From contig NZ_SCKT01000001.1 in the NCBI RefSeq assembly GCF_014155765.1, forward strand, positions 1,302,001 through 1,366,000: a stretch of DNA of 64,000 bases, in the 5' to 3' direction. Every line of letters begins with the position of its first letter. The stretch's first letter is position 1. The DNA comes from Pantoea dispersa. GTDB taxonomy: Bacteria; Pseudomonadota; Gammaproteobacteria; Enterobacterales; Enterobacteriaceae. Under the pieces are notes generated by a model. That model worked only from the letters and a program-made list of their open reading frames with translations, was not told where the DNA came from and made no database searches. The position numbers were made by a program, and so were the translations under genes. Below, piece after piece: positions 1 to 8,313 of the stretch.

Positions 1-816
1 CACCGGCTGCCAGCGGCGCAGAAACAGCGTCAGGCAGATCAGTGAAGCCAGCGACGAAATGATGTCCGGCAGCTCCGGGCCAAGGAAGTTAGAGCTGAGG
101 TACTGGGCGATGGCAAACGAACCGCCGGCCACCATCACCGCCGGCCAGGTCTCTTTGATGCCGCGCCAGCCATCCATGATCGCCATGATCCAGAACAGCA
201 CGATGAGGGTGAGAAACGGCAGCTGGCGTCCCGCCATCTGGCCAATCTGGAAGCTGTCCAGCCCGGTGACCTGACCGGCGACGATGATCGGAATCCCCAT
301 CGCGCCGAACGCCACCGGCGCGGTGTTGACGATCAGGCACAGGCCGGCGGCATAGAGCGGATTAAAGCCCAGCCCGACCAGCAGTGCGGCGGTGATCGCC
401 ACCGGTGCCCCAAAGCCTGCCGCGCCCTCTAAAAACGCGCCAAACGAAAAGCCGACGATCAGCATCTGCAAACGCTGGTCTGGCGTGATGGAGAGAATCG
501 AGGCGCGAATGATATCGAACTGGCCGGTTTTCACCGAGATCTTGTAGACAAATACCGCCGCCACGATGATCCAGGCAATCGGCCACAGGCCGTATAAAAA
601 ACCATACGCCACCGACGCCAGCGCCTGGGGCACCGGCATGCCGTACAGCAACAGCGCCACCAGCAGCGCCAGCACCACGGTGATCGTACCGGCCTGATAG
701 CCCTTCAGCTTGAGCTTAATCAGCGCGAAGAAGAAAAAAACAATCGGGATCACCGCCACCAGGCTGGATAGCCACAAATTGTTGAGCGGATCGTAGTTTT
801 GTTGCCACACCTGCAT
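1..816 (-). CDS. lldP: L-lactate permease, N-terminal part (runs off window)
   Basis: Inner-membrane lactate permease of the LldP/LctP family, which imports L-lactate with protons. From the ATG at 816, 272 codons are visible and the frame is still open at the window edge, so roughly the second half is missing (the family is about 550 residues). The protein is a series of hydrophobic segments; the start [17 protein letters not shown] and the motif [17 protein letters not shown] (near residues 122-140) are typical of the family. A Shine-Dalgarno TGGAG lies about 8 bases before the ATG. The upstream region carries LldR/PdhR-type and ArcA-type sites listed separately, which supports a lactate-responsive, oxygen-controlled lld operon. 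Whether lldR and lldD follow cannot be seen. Confidence 0.9.
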   Translation of the reverse strand, partial: MQVWQQNYDPLNNLWLSSLVAVIPIVFFFFALIKLKLKGYQAGTITVVLALLVALLLYGMPVPQALASVAYGFLYGLWPIAWIIVAAVFVYKISVKTGQFDIIRASILSITPDQRLQMLIVGFSFGAFLEGAAGFGAPVAITAALLVGLGFNPLYAAGLCLIVNTAPVAFGAMGIPIIVAGQVTGLDSFQIGQMAGRQLPFLTLIVLFWIMAIMDGWRGIKETWPAVMVAGGSFAIAQYLSSNFLGPELPDIISSLASLICLTLFLRRWQPV

Positions 817-904
817 GCCGTTTCTCCAGAGGTCACCAGAGGGATGCGGCGCATCGGCAAAAGCAGGCGTGCGCCGCAGATTGTTGCCCGGTTCCGCACC
901 ACAA

Positions 905-916
905 TTGGTAGGACCA
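905..916. promoter_or_regulatory. LldR/PdhR-type operator O2
   Basis: TTGGTAGGACCA is a 5-bp inverted repeat of the form TTGGT-N2-ACCA, the core bound by the GntR-family regulators LldR and PdhR. It lies about 90 bases upstream of the lldP start and, by the promoter placed at 948-975, about +25 to +36 of the transcript. That matches the downstream operator (O2) of the E. coli lldPRD operon as I recall it. Confidence 0.7.
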
Positions 917-947
917 CATTGCGGCTGACGGGCTTTCTGGCTCCAGA

Positions 948-975
948 TAGTTAATGCATTGTTAACCCAAAGCAA
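948..975 (-). promoter_or_regulatory. Predicted lldP promoter
   Basis: On the minus strand TTGCTT (970-975) and TAACTA (948-953) are separated by 16 bases, giving a predicted transcript start near 940. The elements are only moderate matches to sigma-70, but the two LldR-type sites fall at the expected distances on either side. Confidence 0.45.
950..964. promoter_or_regulatory. ArcA-box-like site
   Basis: GTTAATGCATTGTTA contains two GTTA direct repeats 11 bp apart, the spacing of the ArcA box (E. coli consensus GTTAATTAAATGTTA). It overlaps the predicted lldP -10/spacer region, so bound ArcA-P would repress. ArcA repression of lldPRD is known in E. coli. Confidence 0.55.
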
Positions 976-1030
976 CGCGACAGGCGTGATTTTTCGTGTT
1001 ATGTGACCATGTGGCTACATTTTTATAACA

Positions 1031-1042
1031 TTGGTAGGACCA
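1031..1042. promoter_or_regulatory. LldR/PdhR-type operator O1
   Basis: A second exact copy of TTGGTAGGACCA, extended to ATTGGTAGGACCAAT, lies 126 bp from the first. It falls about 90-101 bases upstream of the predicted lldP start point and abuts the stop codon of the neighbouring MFS gene. Paired operators at this distance are the hallmark of LldR control by DNA looping in E. coli. Confidence 0.7.
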
Positions 1043-1043
1043 A

Positions 1044-2216
1044 TCAGCGCGCAGCCGCACCAAAGGCGCGCGCATAGCTGCGCGGATGAAAACGCAGATT
1101 GAGTCCGATCAGCCCCAGCGTCACGACGCCCTGCATCAGCCATACGCTGGCAAAACTGTGGGTGAGCACCTGCAACTGACCGGCAATAAACGGCATGCAG
1201 CCGGCGATGATGAATCCTGCGCCCTGCATGAAGGCCACCAGCCGCGCGCCTGCCTGCGGCTGCGGCAGATGATCGAGCGCCAGCACCATCGCCAGCGGGA
1301 ACGCGGCACCGAGACCGAAGCCGGCGATGGCGGCCCACAGCCACGGCGCCAGCAGCGGCGCAAAAAGAAACCCGCTCATCCCGGCCAGCTGACACAGCAG
1401 ACTGACAATCAGTTGCGGACGGCGATCGGCACCGCGCGCCAGCAGCGGCATCAGCAGCGCGCCGGCAACCTGGCTCAGAATCATCACGCCCAGCAGCGAG
1501 CCGCCGGCCTGCGCCGACCAGCCCAGCCGGTGATACGCATCCGGCAGCCAGGCAACGCAGGTGGCATAGCCGCCATTGACCAAGCCAAAGCTCAGCGCCA
1601 GCGACCAGGCGCGCGGCTTACGCCACAGCGGCGGCAGCGTTACCTGTGCGGCATCCGGCACGGCAGGCACGCGCACCAGTAGCCACAGCAGGATAGCCAG
1701 CAGCACCGGTAGCGCCCAGCCGCTGAGCGCCAGCGGTACGCCAAGCTGCGCGCTGAGCCACGGCGACAGCGCCGCGCCCAGTCCGCCGCCGCCCATCAGC
1801 GCGCCCGCCCACAGCCCGGTGACCGCCGCGCTGCGCCGGCTAAAACGCTGTCGAATCAGTCCCGGCATCGCCATCTGCACCACGCCGACGCCGATGCCGG
1901 CAAACAGCGCGCTGAGCACCAGCCCGCTGCCGCTGTCGATTACGCCGCGCGCCGCCAGCGCCAGCAGCAGCAGCGTCAGCCCGGCCAGCAGTAAGGGCTT
2001 TAAGGCCACGCGCTGCATCAGCGTGGCGCTGAACAGCGCCACCGCGCCCATCATTACCATCGGCACCGCCGGCAGCAGCGAGGCGGCCAGCCCTGACAGA
2101 TGCAGGCTGTGGCGCAGCTGGCCCAGCAGTGGACTGACCGAGGTCAGCAGCGGGCGCATGTTCAGCCCGGCCAGCACCAGCGCAGCCAGCGTTAACGTAT
2201 TGGCATGTCGGTTCAT
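1044..2216 (-). CDS. CynX/NimT-family MFS transporter
   Basis: A 390-residue major facilitator superfamily protein with about 12 hydrophobic segments. The N-terminal stretch LAALVLAGLNMRPLLTSVSP and the overall length are typical of the CynX/NimT (cyanate permease, YeaN-like) subfamily. The substrate is unknown; members export small organic compounds such as nitroimidazoles. It is divergent from the LysR gene at 2304 with 87 bp between them, the usual arrangement of a LysR regulator and its target. Its stop codon sits next to the distal operator of lldP. Family is clear, function is not. Confidence 0.85.
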   Translation of the reverse strand: MNRHANTLTLAALVLAGLNMRPLLTSVSPLLGQLRHSLHLSGLAASLLPAVPMVMMGAVALFSATLMQRVALKPLLLAGLTLLLLALAARGVIDSGSGLVLSALFAGIGVGVVQMAMPGLIRQRFSRRSAAVTGLWAGALMGGGGLGAALSPWLSAQLGVPLALSGWALPVLLAILLWLLVRVPAVPDAAQVTLPPLWRKPRAWSLALSFGLVNGGYATCVAWLPDAYHRLGWSAQAGGSLLGVMILSQVAGALLMPLLARGADRRPQLIVSLLCQLAGMSGFLFAPLLAPWLWAAIAGFGLGAAFPLAMVLALDHLPQPQAGARLVAFMQGAGFIIAGCMPFIAGQLQVLTHSFASVWLMQGVVTLGLIGLNLRFHPRSYARAFGAAAR

Positions 2217-2303
2217 AACCCATCCTGCAGTGAAAAGGTTGTCAGCATCGCAGCAGACAGTACTATTTGGAAATGAAATAACACCATGATGGGCAGTGGA
2301 TAA

Positions 2304-3164
2304 ATGAATCGTCAGCCAATGTTTACGCCGCAGCAGCTATTAAGCTTTGTGGCGGTGTGCGAGACCGCCAGCTTTACCCGCGCCGCCGAGCGTGTGCACC
2401 TGTCGCAGTCGACGGTCAGTCAGCAGGTGCGGCGGCTGGAAGAGATGGTGGGTAAAGCGCTGTTACAGCGCACCTCACATCAGGTGGCGCTGACCGAAGA
2501 GGGAGAAAAATTGCTCGGCTACGCGCGTCGCATCATCGCCCTTAACGGCGAAGCGCACGATGTGCTGAGCGATAAGTGGCGCGACGGCATTGTGCGCATT
2601 GGCGTGCCGGAGGATTTTGCCGCCCCGACCGCCAGCCTGCTGGCCGGATTCAGCCGACAGCATCCGCAATTGCGTCTTGACGTGATGAGCGGCATGTACG
2701 TCGATCTGCATCGCGCATGGCAGCGCGAAGAGCTGGATCTGATGCTGATCAAGCAGCCGGGCGGCGATCGCCCGCTGGCCGCCCGGCCCGAGCCGCTGCT
2801 GTGGCTGGACAGTGCCGAACATCCCTGCTTTGACCAGACGCCGCTGCCGCTGGTGGTGTTTCCGCAGCAGGGGCTGTATCGCGAAGAGATGTGTCAGACG
2901 CTGGATGCGCTCGGCCGCAGCTGGCGCATCAGCTACAGCAGCGCCAGCCTGGTGGCCCTCGCCAGCGCCAGCGCCGCCGGTCTCGGCCTGACGCTGCTGC
3001 CCGCCAGCTGCCGCCTGCCCGGTCACCGCGTGCTGGGCAGCGCAGAGGGTTTACCGGTGATCAGCCATTTCGAGCTGGCGCTGTTCTGCCGTAAGCCGCA
3101 GGATGCGCTGCAACAGGCACTGGCCGCTGCGCTGGTGCAATTCTGCCAGCTACAGTGGCAGTGA
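2304..3164 (+). CDS. LysR-family transcriptional regulator
   Basis: A 286-residue LysR-type regulator. Residues about 5-64 form the winged helix-turn-helix (LSFVAVCETASFTRAAERVH followed by SQSTVSQQVRRLEEMVG), and the remainder is a periplasmic-binding-like effector domain. It is divergent from the MFS transporter and 89 bp upstream of the amidohydrolase gene, so either could be its target. The ATG at 2304 has only a weak ribosome site (GTGGA); an in-frame ATG at 2319 is an alternative start. No ligand can be inferred. Confidence 0.85.
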   Translation: MNRQPMFTPQQLLSFVAVCETASFTRAAERVHLSQSTVSQQVRRLEEMVGKALLQRTSHQVALTEEGEKLLGYARRIIALNGEAHDVLSDKWRDGIVRIGVPEDFAAPTASLLAGFSRQHPQLRLDVMSGMYVDLHRAWQREELDLMLIKQPGGDRPLAARPEPLLWLDSAEHPCFDQTPLPLVVFPQQGLYREEMCQTLDALGRSWRISYSSASLVALASASAAGLGLTLLPASCRLPGHRVLGSAEGLPVISHFELALFCRKPQDALQQALAAALVQFCQLQWQ

Positions 3165-3253
3165 TTTTTCCACTGCCAGGCAGTGGGAAATATCGCAGCG
3201 CGGCGGCGTCGGTTTTGCCAGATTAGGTTTTTTCCTTTTGCCTGGAGTTTCCG

Positions 3254-4615
3254 ATGCCTCTGACCGCTTCCAGCCGACGTGATTTCCTCAGCCACGGCGT
3301 GCGCCTTACTGCCGCAGGCAGCCTGATGATGGCTGGCATGAGCAGCGCCGCCCGCCCCGACACACCACCGGTCTCGTCCACCCCGCCGCCTGCCGTGGCG
3401 CACTATCAGCTGCTGAATGTGCGCCTCGAAGAGGGATTTGAGCGCGACGGCGCGGAGATAGTCGCCACCCGCACCGCGCTGTACGACATCACCATTAAAG
3501 AAGGCAAGTTCAGCGCCATTAGCGCCGCCGGCCAGGCGCGCCAGCCTGGCCTGCCGCAGTGGGATGCCGGCGGTGCGCTGCTGTTACCGCGCACGCGGGA
3601 CATGCACATCCATCTGGATAAAACCTTTTACGGCGGACCGTGGCAGGCACCGCGCCCGCGGCAGGGCAAGACCATCATGGATATGATTGCGCGCGAGCAG
3701 GTGCTGATTCCCCAGCTGTTGCCAACCTCGCAGGCGCGCGCCGAAGCGCTGATTGGCCTGCTGCAAAGCAAAGGCAGCACCGAAGCGCGCAGCCACTGCA
3801 ACATCGATCCAGTCAGTGGCCTGAAAAGTCTCGAACATCTGCAGCTGGCGCTGGCCAACCATCCGGCGTTTCGCTGTGAGATCGTCGCCTTTCCGCAGCA
3901 TGGTTTGCTGCATTCGCAGGTCGATGGTCTGATGCGTGAGGCGATGCAGCTCGGCGTGCAGTATGTCGGTGGGCTGGATCCCACCAACGTGGATGGTGCC
4001 ATGCAGGCTTCGCTTGATGCGATGTTCCGCATCGCGCTCGACTACGATCGCGGCGTGGACATTCATCTGCATGAGACCAGCGCCGCCGGCGTGGCAGCCA
4101 TTCAGTACATGATCGCCACCATCGCCCGTAATCCGCAGCTGAAAGGCAAAGTGACACTGAGCCACGGTTTCGCGCTCGCCACGCTGGAAGGTAAGGCGCT
4201 GGATGAGATTATCGCCGGCATGGCCGAACAGCAGATGAGCGTGGCGTCAACGATTCCGATTGGCAAGCTGACGATGCCATTGCCGCAGCTGCAGGCAGCC
4301 GGCGTGACGGTGATGACCGGCACCGACAGCGTGATCGATCACTGGTCGCCGTTCGGCACCGGCAGCATGCTGGAGAAAGCCAATCTGTATGCCCAGCTGT
4401 ATCGCGGATCGGATGAGTTTGGCCTGAGCCGCGCGCTGCATATCGCCACCGGCGGCATTCTGCCGCTCGCCAATAGCGGTGAGCGCCAGTGGCCGCAGCT
4501 GCAGGATGAAGCCAGTATGATGCTGGTCGACGCCAGCTGCTCGGCGGAAGCCGTGGCGCGCATCGCACCGGTGCGCGCTACGTTCCAGCGCGGCACGCCG
4601 GTATTCAGCGCCTGA
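3254..4615 (+). CDS. Tat-exported cytosine-deaminase-like amidohydrolase
   Basis: A 453-residue metal-dependent hydrolase of the amidohydrolase superfamily, closest in pattern to cytosine deaminases. The N-terminus has a twin-arginine motif (SRRDFL, residues 8-13) followed by a hydrophobic stretch ending near SSAARP, so it is probably exported folded to the periplasm. The metal-binding motif HIHLDKTF lies near residue 118, DIHLHET and LSHGF further on, and the late Asp in GTDSVIDHWSPFG. Cytosine deaminase itself is cytoplasmic, so the substrate of this exported version is uncertain. It follows the LysR gene in the same direction. Confidence 0.8.
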   Translation: MPLTASSRRDFLSHGVRLTAAGSLMMAGMSSAARPDTPPVSSTPPPAVAHYQLLNVRLEEGFERDGAEIVATRTALYDITIKEGKFSAISAAGQARQPGLPQWDAGGALLLPRTRDMHIHLDKTFYGGPWQAPRPRQGKTIMDMIAREQVLIPQLLPTSQARAEALIGLLQSKGSTEARSHCNIDPVSGLKSLEHLQLALANHPAFRCEIVAFPQHGLLHSQVDGLMREAMQLGVQYVGGLDPTNVDGAMQASLDAMFRIALDYDRGVDIHLHETSAAGVAAIQYMIATIARNPQLKGKVTLSHGFALATLEGKALDEIIAGMAEQQMSVASTIPIGKLTMPLPQLQAAGVTVMTGTDSVIDHWSPFGTGSMLEKANLYAQLYRGSDEFGLSRALHIATGGILPLANSGERQWPQLQDEASMMLVDASCSAEAVARIAPVRATFQRGTPVFSA

Positions 4616-4656
4616 AGGCGCATCGCAGCCAGCACCACCACGCCAGTTCCGGCCAC

Positions 4657-4681
4657 AAAAAAGCCTCCCGCAGGAGGCTTT
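4657..4681 (-). terminator. Rho-independent terminator
   Basis: A 9-bp stem AAAGCCTCC/GGAGGCTTT with a 4-base loop. On the minus strand it is followed by a run of at least six U, so it ends the transcript of the small gene at 4725-4922. On the plus strand the U-tract is only three bases, but it may also stop the amidohydrolase transcript. Confidence 0.8.
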
Positions 4682-4724
4682 GGAAGGTGACACCGGCGCG
4701 GCAAGCCCGATGATAATGCTGGAT

Positions 4725-4922
4725 TTAAGACAACATCTGAATCGCCAGCGCATACAGGCGCTGGTGCTCATCGTCATTAACAGGCTCTTCTTCCGCATAA
4801 CAGGCAATCATGGAGCTGACTTTATCGGAGGATAACGTCTCTCCATGCAGATGCAGCGTTAACACGGCGCGGCCGACGATTTTCAGAACGTCTTCGTTTT
4901 GTCCCTGGACATAGTGACTCAA
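4725..4922 (-). CDS. Small YmgB/AriR-like protein
   Basis: A 65-residue acidic protein without signal peptide. The pattern VGRAVLTLHLHGETLSSDKV followed by SMIACYAEEEPVNDDEHQR and LYALAIQML resembles the YmgB/AriR family of small biofilm and acid-resistance regulators, which are dimeric helical proteins. The only plausible start in frame is TTG at 4922, because the next in-frame Met is deep in the protein; AGAGGT lies 7 bases upstream and supports it. A strong terminator follows. Family assignment rests on pattern alone. Confidence 0.6.
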   Translation of the reverse strand: MSHYVQGQNEDVLKIVGRAVLTLHLHGETLSSDKVSSMIACYAEEEPVNDDEHQRLYALAIQMLS

Positions 4923-5313
4923 TGAGGTGACCTCTGAAGTAATTATTAATTGCCAAATGGCGCGCTAAATATAAAGCAAAGCGGTTAGGATTTTTACTCA
5001 GATTTTCCGCATAACAGGTAACATATAAGCGAAATCTTACTGAAAATAGCCGTAACATGCCGCGATATTGCCGCTTACCTGCCGCTAATATCATTTTTTC
5101 CCTCGAAAAAGCGTTTTTACCGTTCGTGCTGCCTGGTGTGAAATTCGGAACATTCATTAAAACTTTGCGATAGTTGCACCTCATCATTGACCTGACAAAG
5201 CGCAACGACTGACTAATTTCACAACGTGATTATTATCGCAATTGCCGTTGCCGATAGGCCGCCTTTCTGCCAGACTGGCCGCCGCTATTCCTGCTACTAC
5301 CTGAGATGCTCCT
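4923..5313. other. Intergenic region upstream of dbpA
   Basis: A 391-bp AT-richer stretch between the divergent ymgB-like gene and dbpA. It must hold both promoters. I see no convincing operator, small RNA or conserved ORF; a 127-codon minus-strand frame here has no family features. Confidence 0.5.
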
Positions 5314-6693
5314 GTGACTGCTTTTTCTACCCTGACGCAACTGCCTGCCAGCCAGCTCGACAACCTGCGCGAGATGGGCTTCGACGCCATGACGCCGATT
5401 CAGGCCGCTTCCCTGCCGGCCATCCTTAGCGGACGCGATGTGCGGGCGCAGGCGCAAACCGGCAGCGGCAAAACCGCCGCCTTCGGTATTGGCGTGCTGA
5501 ACCGCATCGACAGCGGGCGTTTTCATACCCAGGCGCTGGTGCTGTGCCCGACGCGTGAACTGGCCGACCAGGTCAGCAACGTGCTGCGTCAGCTGGCGCG
5601 CTTCACCCGCAACATCAAGATCCTGACGCTGTGCGGCGGCCAGCCAATGAGTGCGCAGCGCGATTCGCTGGTGCATGCGCCGCATATTGTGGTCGGCACG
5701 CCGGGGCGCATCCTCGATCATCTCAAGCGTGACAATCTCGATTTAAGTCAGTTGCAGAGCCTGGTGCTGGACGAAGCCGATCGCATGCTGGAGATGGGTT
5801 TCCGCGACGATATGGAAGCCATCATTGGCTTTACGCCGGATTCGCGTCAGACGCTGCTGTTCTCCGCCACCTGGCCCGATACCATTGCCAGCCTGAGTCA
5901 GCGCTTTCAGCGCGATGCGCTGGCAGTAGCGACCGAAGCGAAGTCGGAACTGCCAGCGATTGAGCAGCAGTTTATTGAAACCAGCGCCAGCGAGCGTATC
6001 AACCTGCTCAGCGCTCTGCTCAGCCAGCAGCAACCGGCTTCCTGCGTGGTGTTCTGTAACACCAAACGGGAATGCGATGAGATTGCGGCCGCGCTCAACG
6101 ATCGCCAGATCAGCGCGCTGGCGCTGCACGGCGATCTGGAACAGCGCGATCGCGAACGCGTGCTGATTCGCTTTGCCAACGGCAGCATCCGCGTGCTGAT
6201 CGCCACCGACGTCGCCGCGCGCGGCCTCGACATTAAATCTCTGGCGCTGGTGGTTAACTTCCAGCTGGCTTGGGATCCGGAAGTGCACATTCACCGCATT
6301 GGCCGTACCGGCCGCGCCGGCGAACAGGGGCTTGCGGTCAGCTTTGTGGCGGCCGACGAAATGGTGCGCGCCCATGCGCTGGAAGATTACCTGCAGCAGA
6401 AGCTCAACTGGCAGCCGGCCAGCACGCTGAAAGGCAAAGGCGCACAGCCGCTGCCGGCGGCGATGATGACGCTGTGCATTGACGGTGGGCGCAAAGCCAA
6501 GATGCGTCCCGGCGATATTCTGGGTGCCCTGACCGGTGAAGCCGGTTTCAGCGGCGATCAGATCGGTAAAATCGATCTCACCCCGACCCATGCGTATGTC
6601 GCCATCGACGCCGCGCAGGCGAAAAAAGCGCTGATCAAGCTGAAAGAGGGCAAGATCAAAGGCAAAAGCGTGCGCGCGATTCTGCTGAAGTAA
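5314..6693 (+). CDS. dbpA: ATP-dependent RNA helicase DbpA
   Basis: DEAD-box helicase of 459 residues (E. coli DbpA 457) acting in assembly of the large ribosomal subunit; it is activated by hairpin 92 of 23S rRNA. Helicase motifs appear in order: AQTGSGKT (near residue 47), PTRELADQ, DEAD (near 154), SAT, RGLD and HRIGRTGRAG. The last ~75 residues (MTLCIDGGRKAKMRPGDILG onward) form the specific RNA-binding domain that targets 23S rRNA. The start is GTG at 5314; MTAFSTL matches the E. coli N-terminus. It is single, with a hairpin after the stop. Confidence 0.96.
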   Translation: MTAFSTLTQLPASQLDNLREMGFDAMTPIQAASLPAILSGRDVRAQAQTGSGKTAAFGIGVLNRIDSGRFHTQALVLCPTRELADQVSNVLRQLARFTRNIKILTLCGGQPMSAQRDSLVHAPHIVVGTPGRILDHLKRDNLDLSQLQSLVLDEADRMLEMGFRDDMEAIIGFTPDSRQTLLFSATWPDTIASLSQRFQRDALAVATEAKSELPAIEQQFIETSASERINLLSALLSQQQPASCVVFCNTKRECDEIAAALNDRQISALALHGDLEQRDRERVLIRFANGSIRVLIATDVAARGLDIKSLALVVNFQLAWDPEVHIHRIGRTGRAGEQGLAVSFVAADEMVRAHALEDYLQQKLNWQPASTLKGKGAQPLPAAMMTLCIDGGRKAKMRPGDILGALTGEAGFSGDQIGKIDLTPTHAYVAIDAAQAKKALIKLKEGKIKGKSVRAILLK

Positions 6694-6701
6694 CTGTCGT
6701 G

Positions 6702-6727
6702 AGCGTGAGGGCGATCGCCCTTACGCT
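6702..6727 (+). terminator. Hairpin after dbpA
   Basis: A near-perfect inverted repeat centred on GGGCGATCGCCC with outer arms AGCGT/ACGCT, starting 8 bases after the dbpA stop and followed by AAATTTT. The stem is long but the U-tract is weak, so terminator function is likely rather than certain. Confidence 0.55.
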
Positions 6728-6747
6728 AAATTTTCATCGCCCTTCCC

Positions 6748-6774
6748 TTCATTTTTTTCCTCCGCTGCCGATAA
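6748..6774 (+). promoter_or_regulatory. Candidate FliA (sigma-28) promoter of cheV
   Basis: The sequence GCCGATAA (6767-6774) is a perfect match to the sigma-28 -10 element. Exactly 11 bases upstream is TTCATTTT (6748-6755), which matches the -35 consensus TAAAGTTT at 5 of 8 positions. It lies about 60 bases before the cheV start, so cheV probably belongs to the late flagellar regulon. Confidence 0.6.
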
Positions 6775-6834
6775 GTTAATCATGGCGCTATTGCCCTGCC
6801 CTTTACTCCGCCCAGATTCTGCCCCGAGGCCACA

Positions 6835-7797
6835 ATGGATAATTTTCAGAAAGAGATCGATGAACGCGCCAACCTTGCGCTTTCTAACAAATTCGAACTG
6901 CTGCTGTTCCGGCTGGGTTCCGATCGGCTGAAAGGCAAGTCTGAGCTGTACGGCATCAACGTATTTAAACTGCGTGAAATTGTGCCAATGCCGACGATTA
7001 CCCGCGCCGCCGGCATGAATTCACCGCTGCTCGGCATGGCCAGCATTCGCGGCCAGTTTATTCCGGTAATCGACCTGCCGGCCGTAACCGGCTGCAAACC
7101 TGAAACCGGCCTCAACCTGCTGCTGGTCACCGAATACGCGCGCAGCACCCAGGCATTTGCCGTGGAATCAGTGGAGAACATTGTACGTCTCGACTGGAAT
7201 CAGGTGCACACGGCGGAAGCAGGCATCGGCAGCCGTAACATCACCAGCATCGCCTGTCTGGACACCGACGGTCAGAGCAACAATCTGGCACTGGTGCTCG
7301 ACGTCGAGCAGATTCTGTATGACATCATTCCGTCGGTGCGCGGCGTCGAGCCGAGCGAAGAGACGGCGAAGAATTTCAACCTTAAACCCGGCCAGGTAGC
7401 GATTGTTGCTGAAGACTCCAAAGTGGCGCGTCAGCTGCTGGAACAGGGGCTGAAAAGCATGGGCATTCCGGCCATCATGCACAATACCGGGCTTGAAGCG
7501 TGGATAAAAATCAGCGAGATGCAGAAAGAAGCGCAGGCTAACGGCGAGTCGATTCACGACAAAATCGCGCTGGTGCTGACCGACCTCGAAATGCCGGAGA
7601 TGGACGGCTTTACCCTGACGCGCAACATCAAGCGCGACGACGCGCTGCGGCAGATTCCGGTGGTGATTCACTCGTCGCTTTCCGGCAGCGCCAACGAAGA
7701 TCACGTGCGCAAAGTGGGCGCTGACGGTTACGTCGCTAAGTTTGAAATCAACGAGCTTTCCAGCGTGATTTATCGCGTGCTGGAGAAGAAGCGCTAA
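6835..7797 (+). CDS. cheV: Chemotaxis coupling protein CheV
   Basis: A 320-residue fusion of a CheW-like domain (about residues 20-165) and a response-regulator receiver (about 185-320). The receiver has the acidic pair AEDSK, the phospho-acceptor Asp in LTDLEMPEMDG (near residue 249), the conserved Ser in IHSSLSG and Lys in YVAKFE. CheV couples chemoreceptors to CheA and can be phosphorylated for adaptation. It is absent from E. coli but present in Salmonella and Erwiniaceae. It is a single gene between a FliA-like promoter and a strong terminator. Confidence 0.95.
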   Translation: MDNFQKEIDERANLALSNKFELLLFRLGSDRLKGKSELYGINVFKLREIVPMPTITRAAGMNSPLLGMASIRGQFIPVIDLPAVTGCKPETGLNLLLVTEYARSTQAFAVESVENIVRLDWNQVHTAEAGIGSRNITSIACLDTDGQSNNLALVLDVEQILYDIIPSVRGVEPSEETAKNFNLKPGQVAIVAEDSKVARQLLEQGLKSMGIPAIMHNTGLEAWIKISEMQKEAQANGESIHDKIALVLTDLEMPEMDGFTLTRNIKRDDALRQIPVVIHSSLSGSANEDHVRKVGADGYVAKFEINELSSVIYRVLEKKR

Positions 7798-7820
7798 GCG
7801 CTTGCCCCGATTTTCCCCTC

Positions 7821-7845
7821 AGGCGCGATATTCGCGCCTTTTTTA
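7821..7845 (+). terminator. Rho-independent terminator of cheV
   Basis: AGGCGCGA and TCGCGCCT pair as an 8-bp stem around a 3-base loop and are followed by six T, 23 bases after the cheV stop. Confidence 0.9.
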
Positions 7846-7921
7846 TGCCCGCTCGCCTGTCATCCGCTGCATTAGCGTAACGGCGTATTTATCCTGTACT
7901 GCTGGTCAGTTAATCGTCCCA

Positions 7922-7941
7922 GGTCACCATGAATGGTGACC
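7922..7941. repeat. Palindromic repeat, family 2 (copy 1)
   Basis: GGTCACCATGAATGGTGACC is a 20-bp palindrome with a 2-base centre. A variant with G for A and C for T in the arms (GGTCGCCATGAATGGCGACC) occurs at 61756-61775, downstream of hpxC. Both are followed by a one-base variant of CTAC/GTAC. Confidence 0.7.
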
Positions 7942-7975
7942 CTACAGGGCCTTTGCGTGTTTTTTGCAGGGGCAG

Positions 7976-8071
7976 TTTATTGCGCATTCCGCCGCGGTGC
8001 GGGAAATGAAATGCGCGATGAATCGCGCCGCTACGTTTTGTGCGACGGGATAATGCAGATATCCCATCCGC
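7976..8071. repeat. 96-bp direct repeat, copy 1
   Basis: This block recurs 224 bp downstream (8200-8295) with only about three differences by eye. It runs from TTTATTGCGCATTCC to CATCCGC. It includes the right arm (GCGCCGCTAC) of the interspersed palindrome, but the left arm is missing from this copy. Confidence 0.85.
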
Positions 8072-8102
8072 AATGAATCATGATGGCGTGACGTATCGCG
8101 CA

Positions 8103-8187
8103 GATATTCCTTTCATGTGATGCCGCTGATAACCGCACGGGTGACCGATATTCCTTCCATGCGATGCCGCTGATAACCGCACGGGTG
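8103..8187. repeat. Tandem 44-bp repeat
   Basis: Two near-identical 41-bp units (8103-8143 and 8147-8187) offset by 44 bp, both containing GATGCCGCTGATAACCGCAC and differing at about two positions. They sit between the two 96-bp copies. Confidence 0.85.
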
Positions 8188-8258
8188 GTAGCGGCGCAAT
8201 TTATTGCGCATTCCGCCACGGTGCGGGAAATGAAATGCGCGATGAATCGCGCCGCTAC
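8188..8258. repeat. Interspersed palindrome, family 1 (copy A)
   Basis: A 71-bp element bounded by GTAGCGGCGC and its reverse complement GCGCCGCTAC. Inner arms include AATTTATTGCGC and GCGCGATGAATC. Related elements are at 46510-46549 and 53944-54003. It overlaps copy 2 of the 96-bp repeat. Confidence 0.8.
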
Positions 8259-8295
8259 GGTTTGTGCGACGGGATAATGCAGATATCGCATCCGC
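8200..8295. repeat. 96-bp direct repeat, copy 2
   Basis: Second copy of the block at 7976-8071. Unlike copy 1 it is preceded by the complete left arm of the interspersed palindrome, so copy 1 looks like a truncated duplicate. Confidence 0.85.
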
Positions 8296-8313
8296 CTCTG
8301 CGCGTTTTTGTAG

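Noticed and set aside
1015-1395. Minus-strand 126-codon frame overlapping the MFS gene
   Set aside because: Different frame of the MFS coding sequence; Arg/Ala-rich shadow typical of GC-rich DNA.
4822-5205. 127-codon minus-strand frame upstream of dbpA
   Set aside because: Overlaps the YmgB-like gene in another frame and shows no domain or signal features.
7976-8295. Possible CRISPR array from repeated units near 8 kb
   Set aside because: Only two copies of each unit, with unequal spacing and no spacer pattern; units contain palindromic interspersed elements instead.
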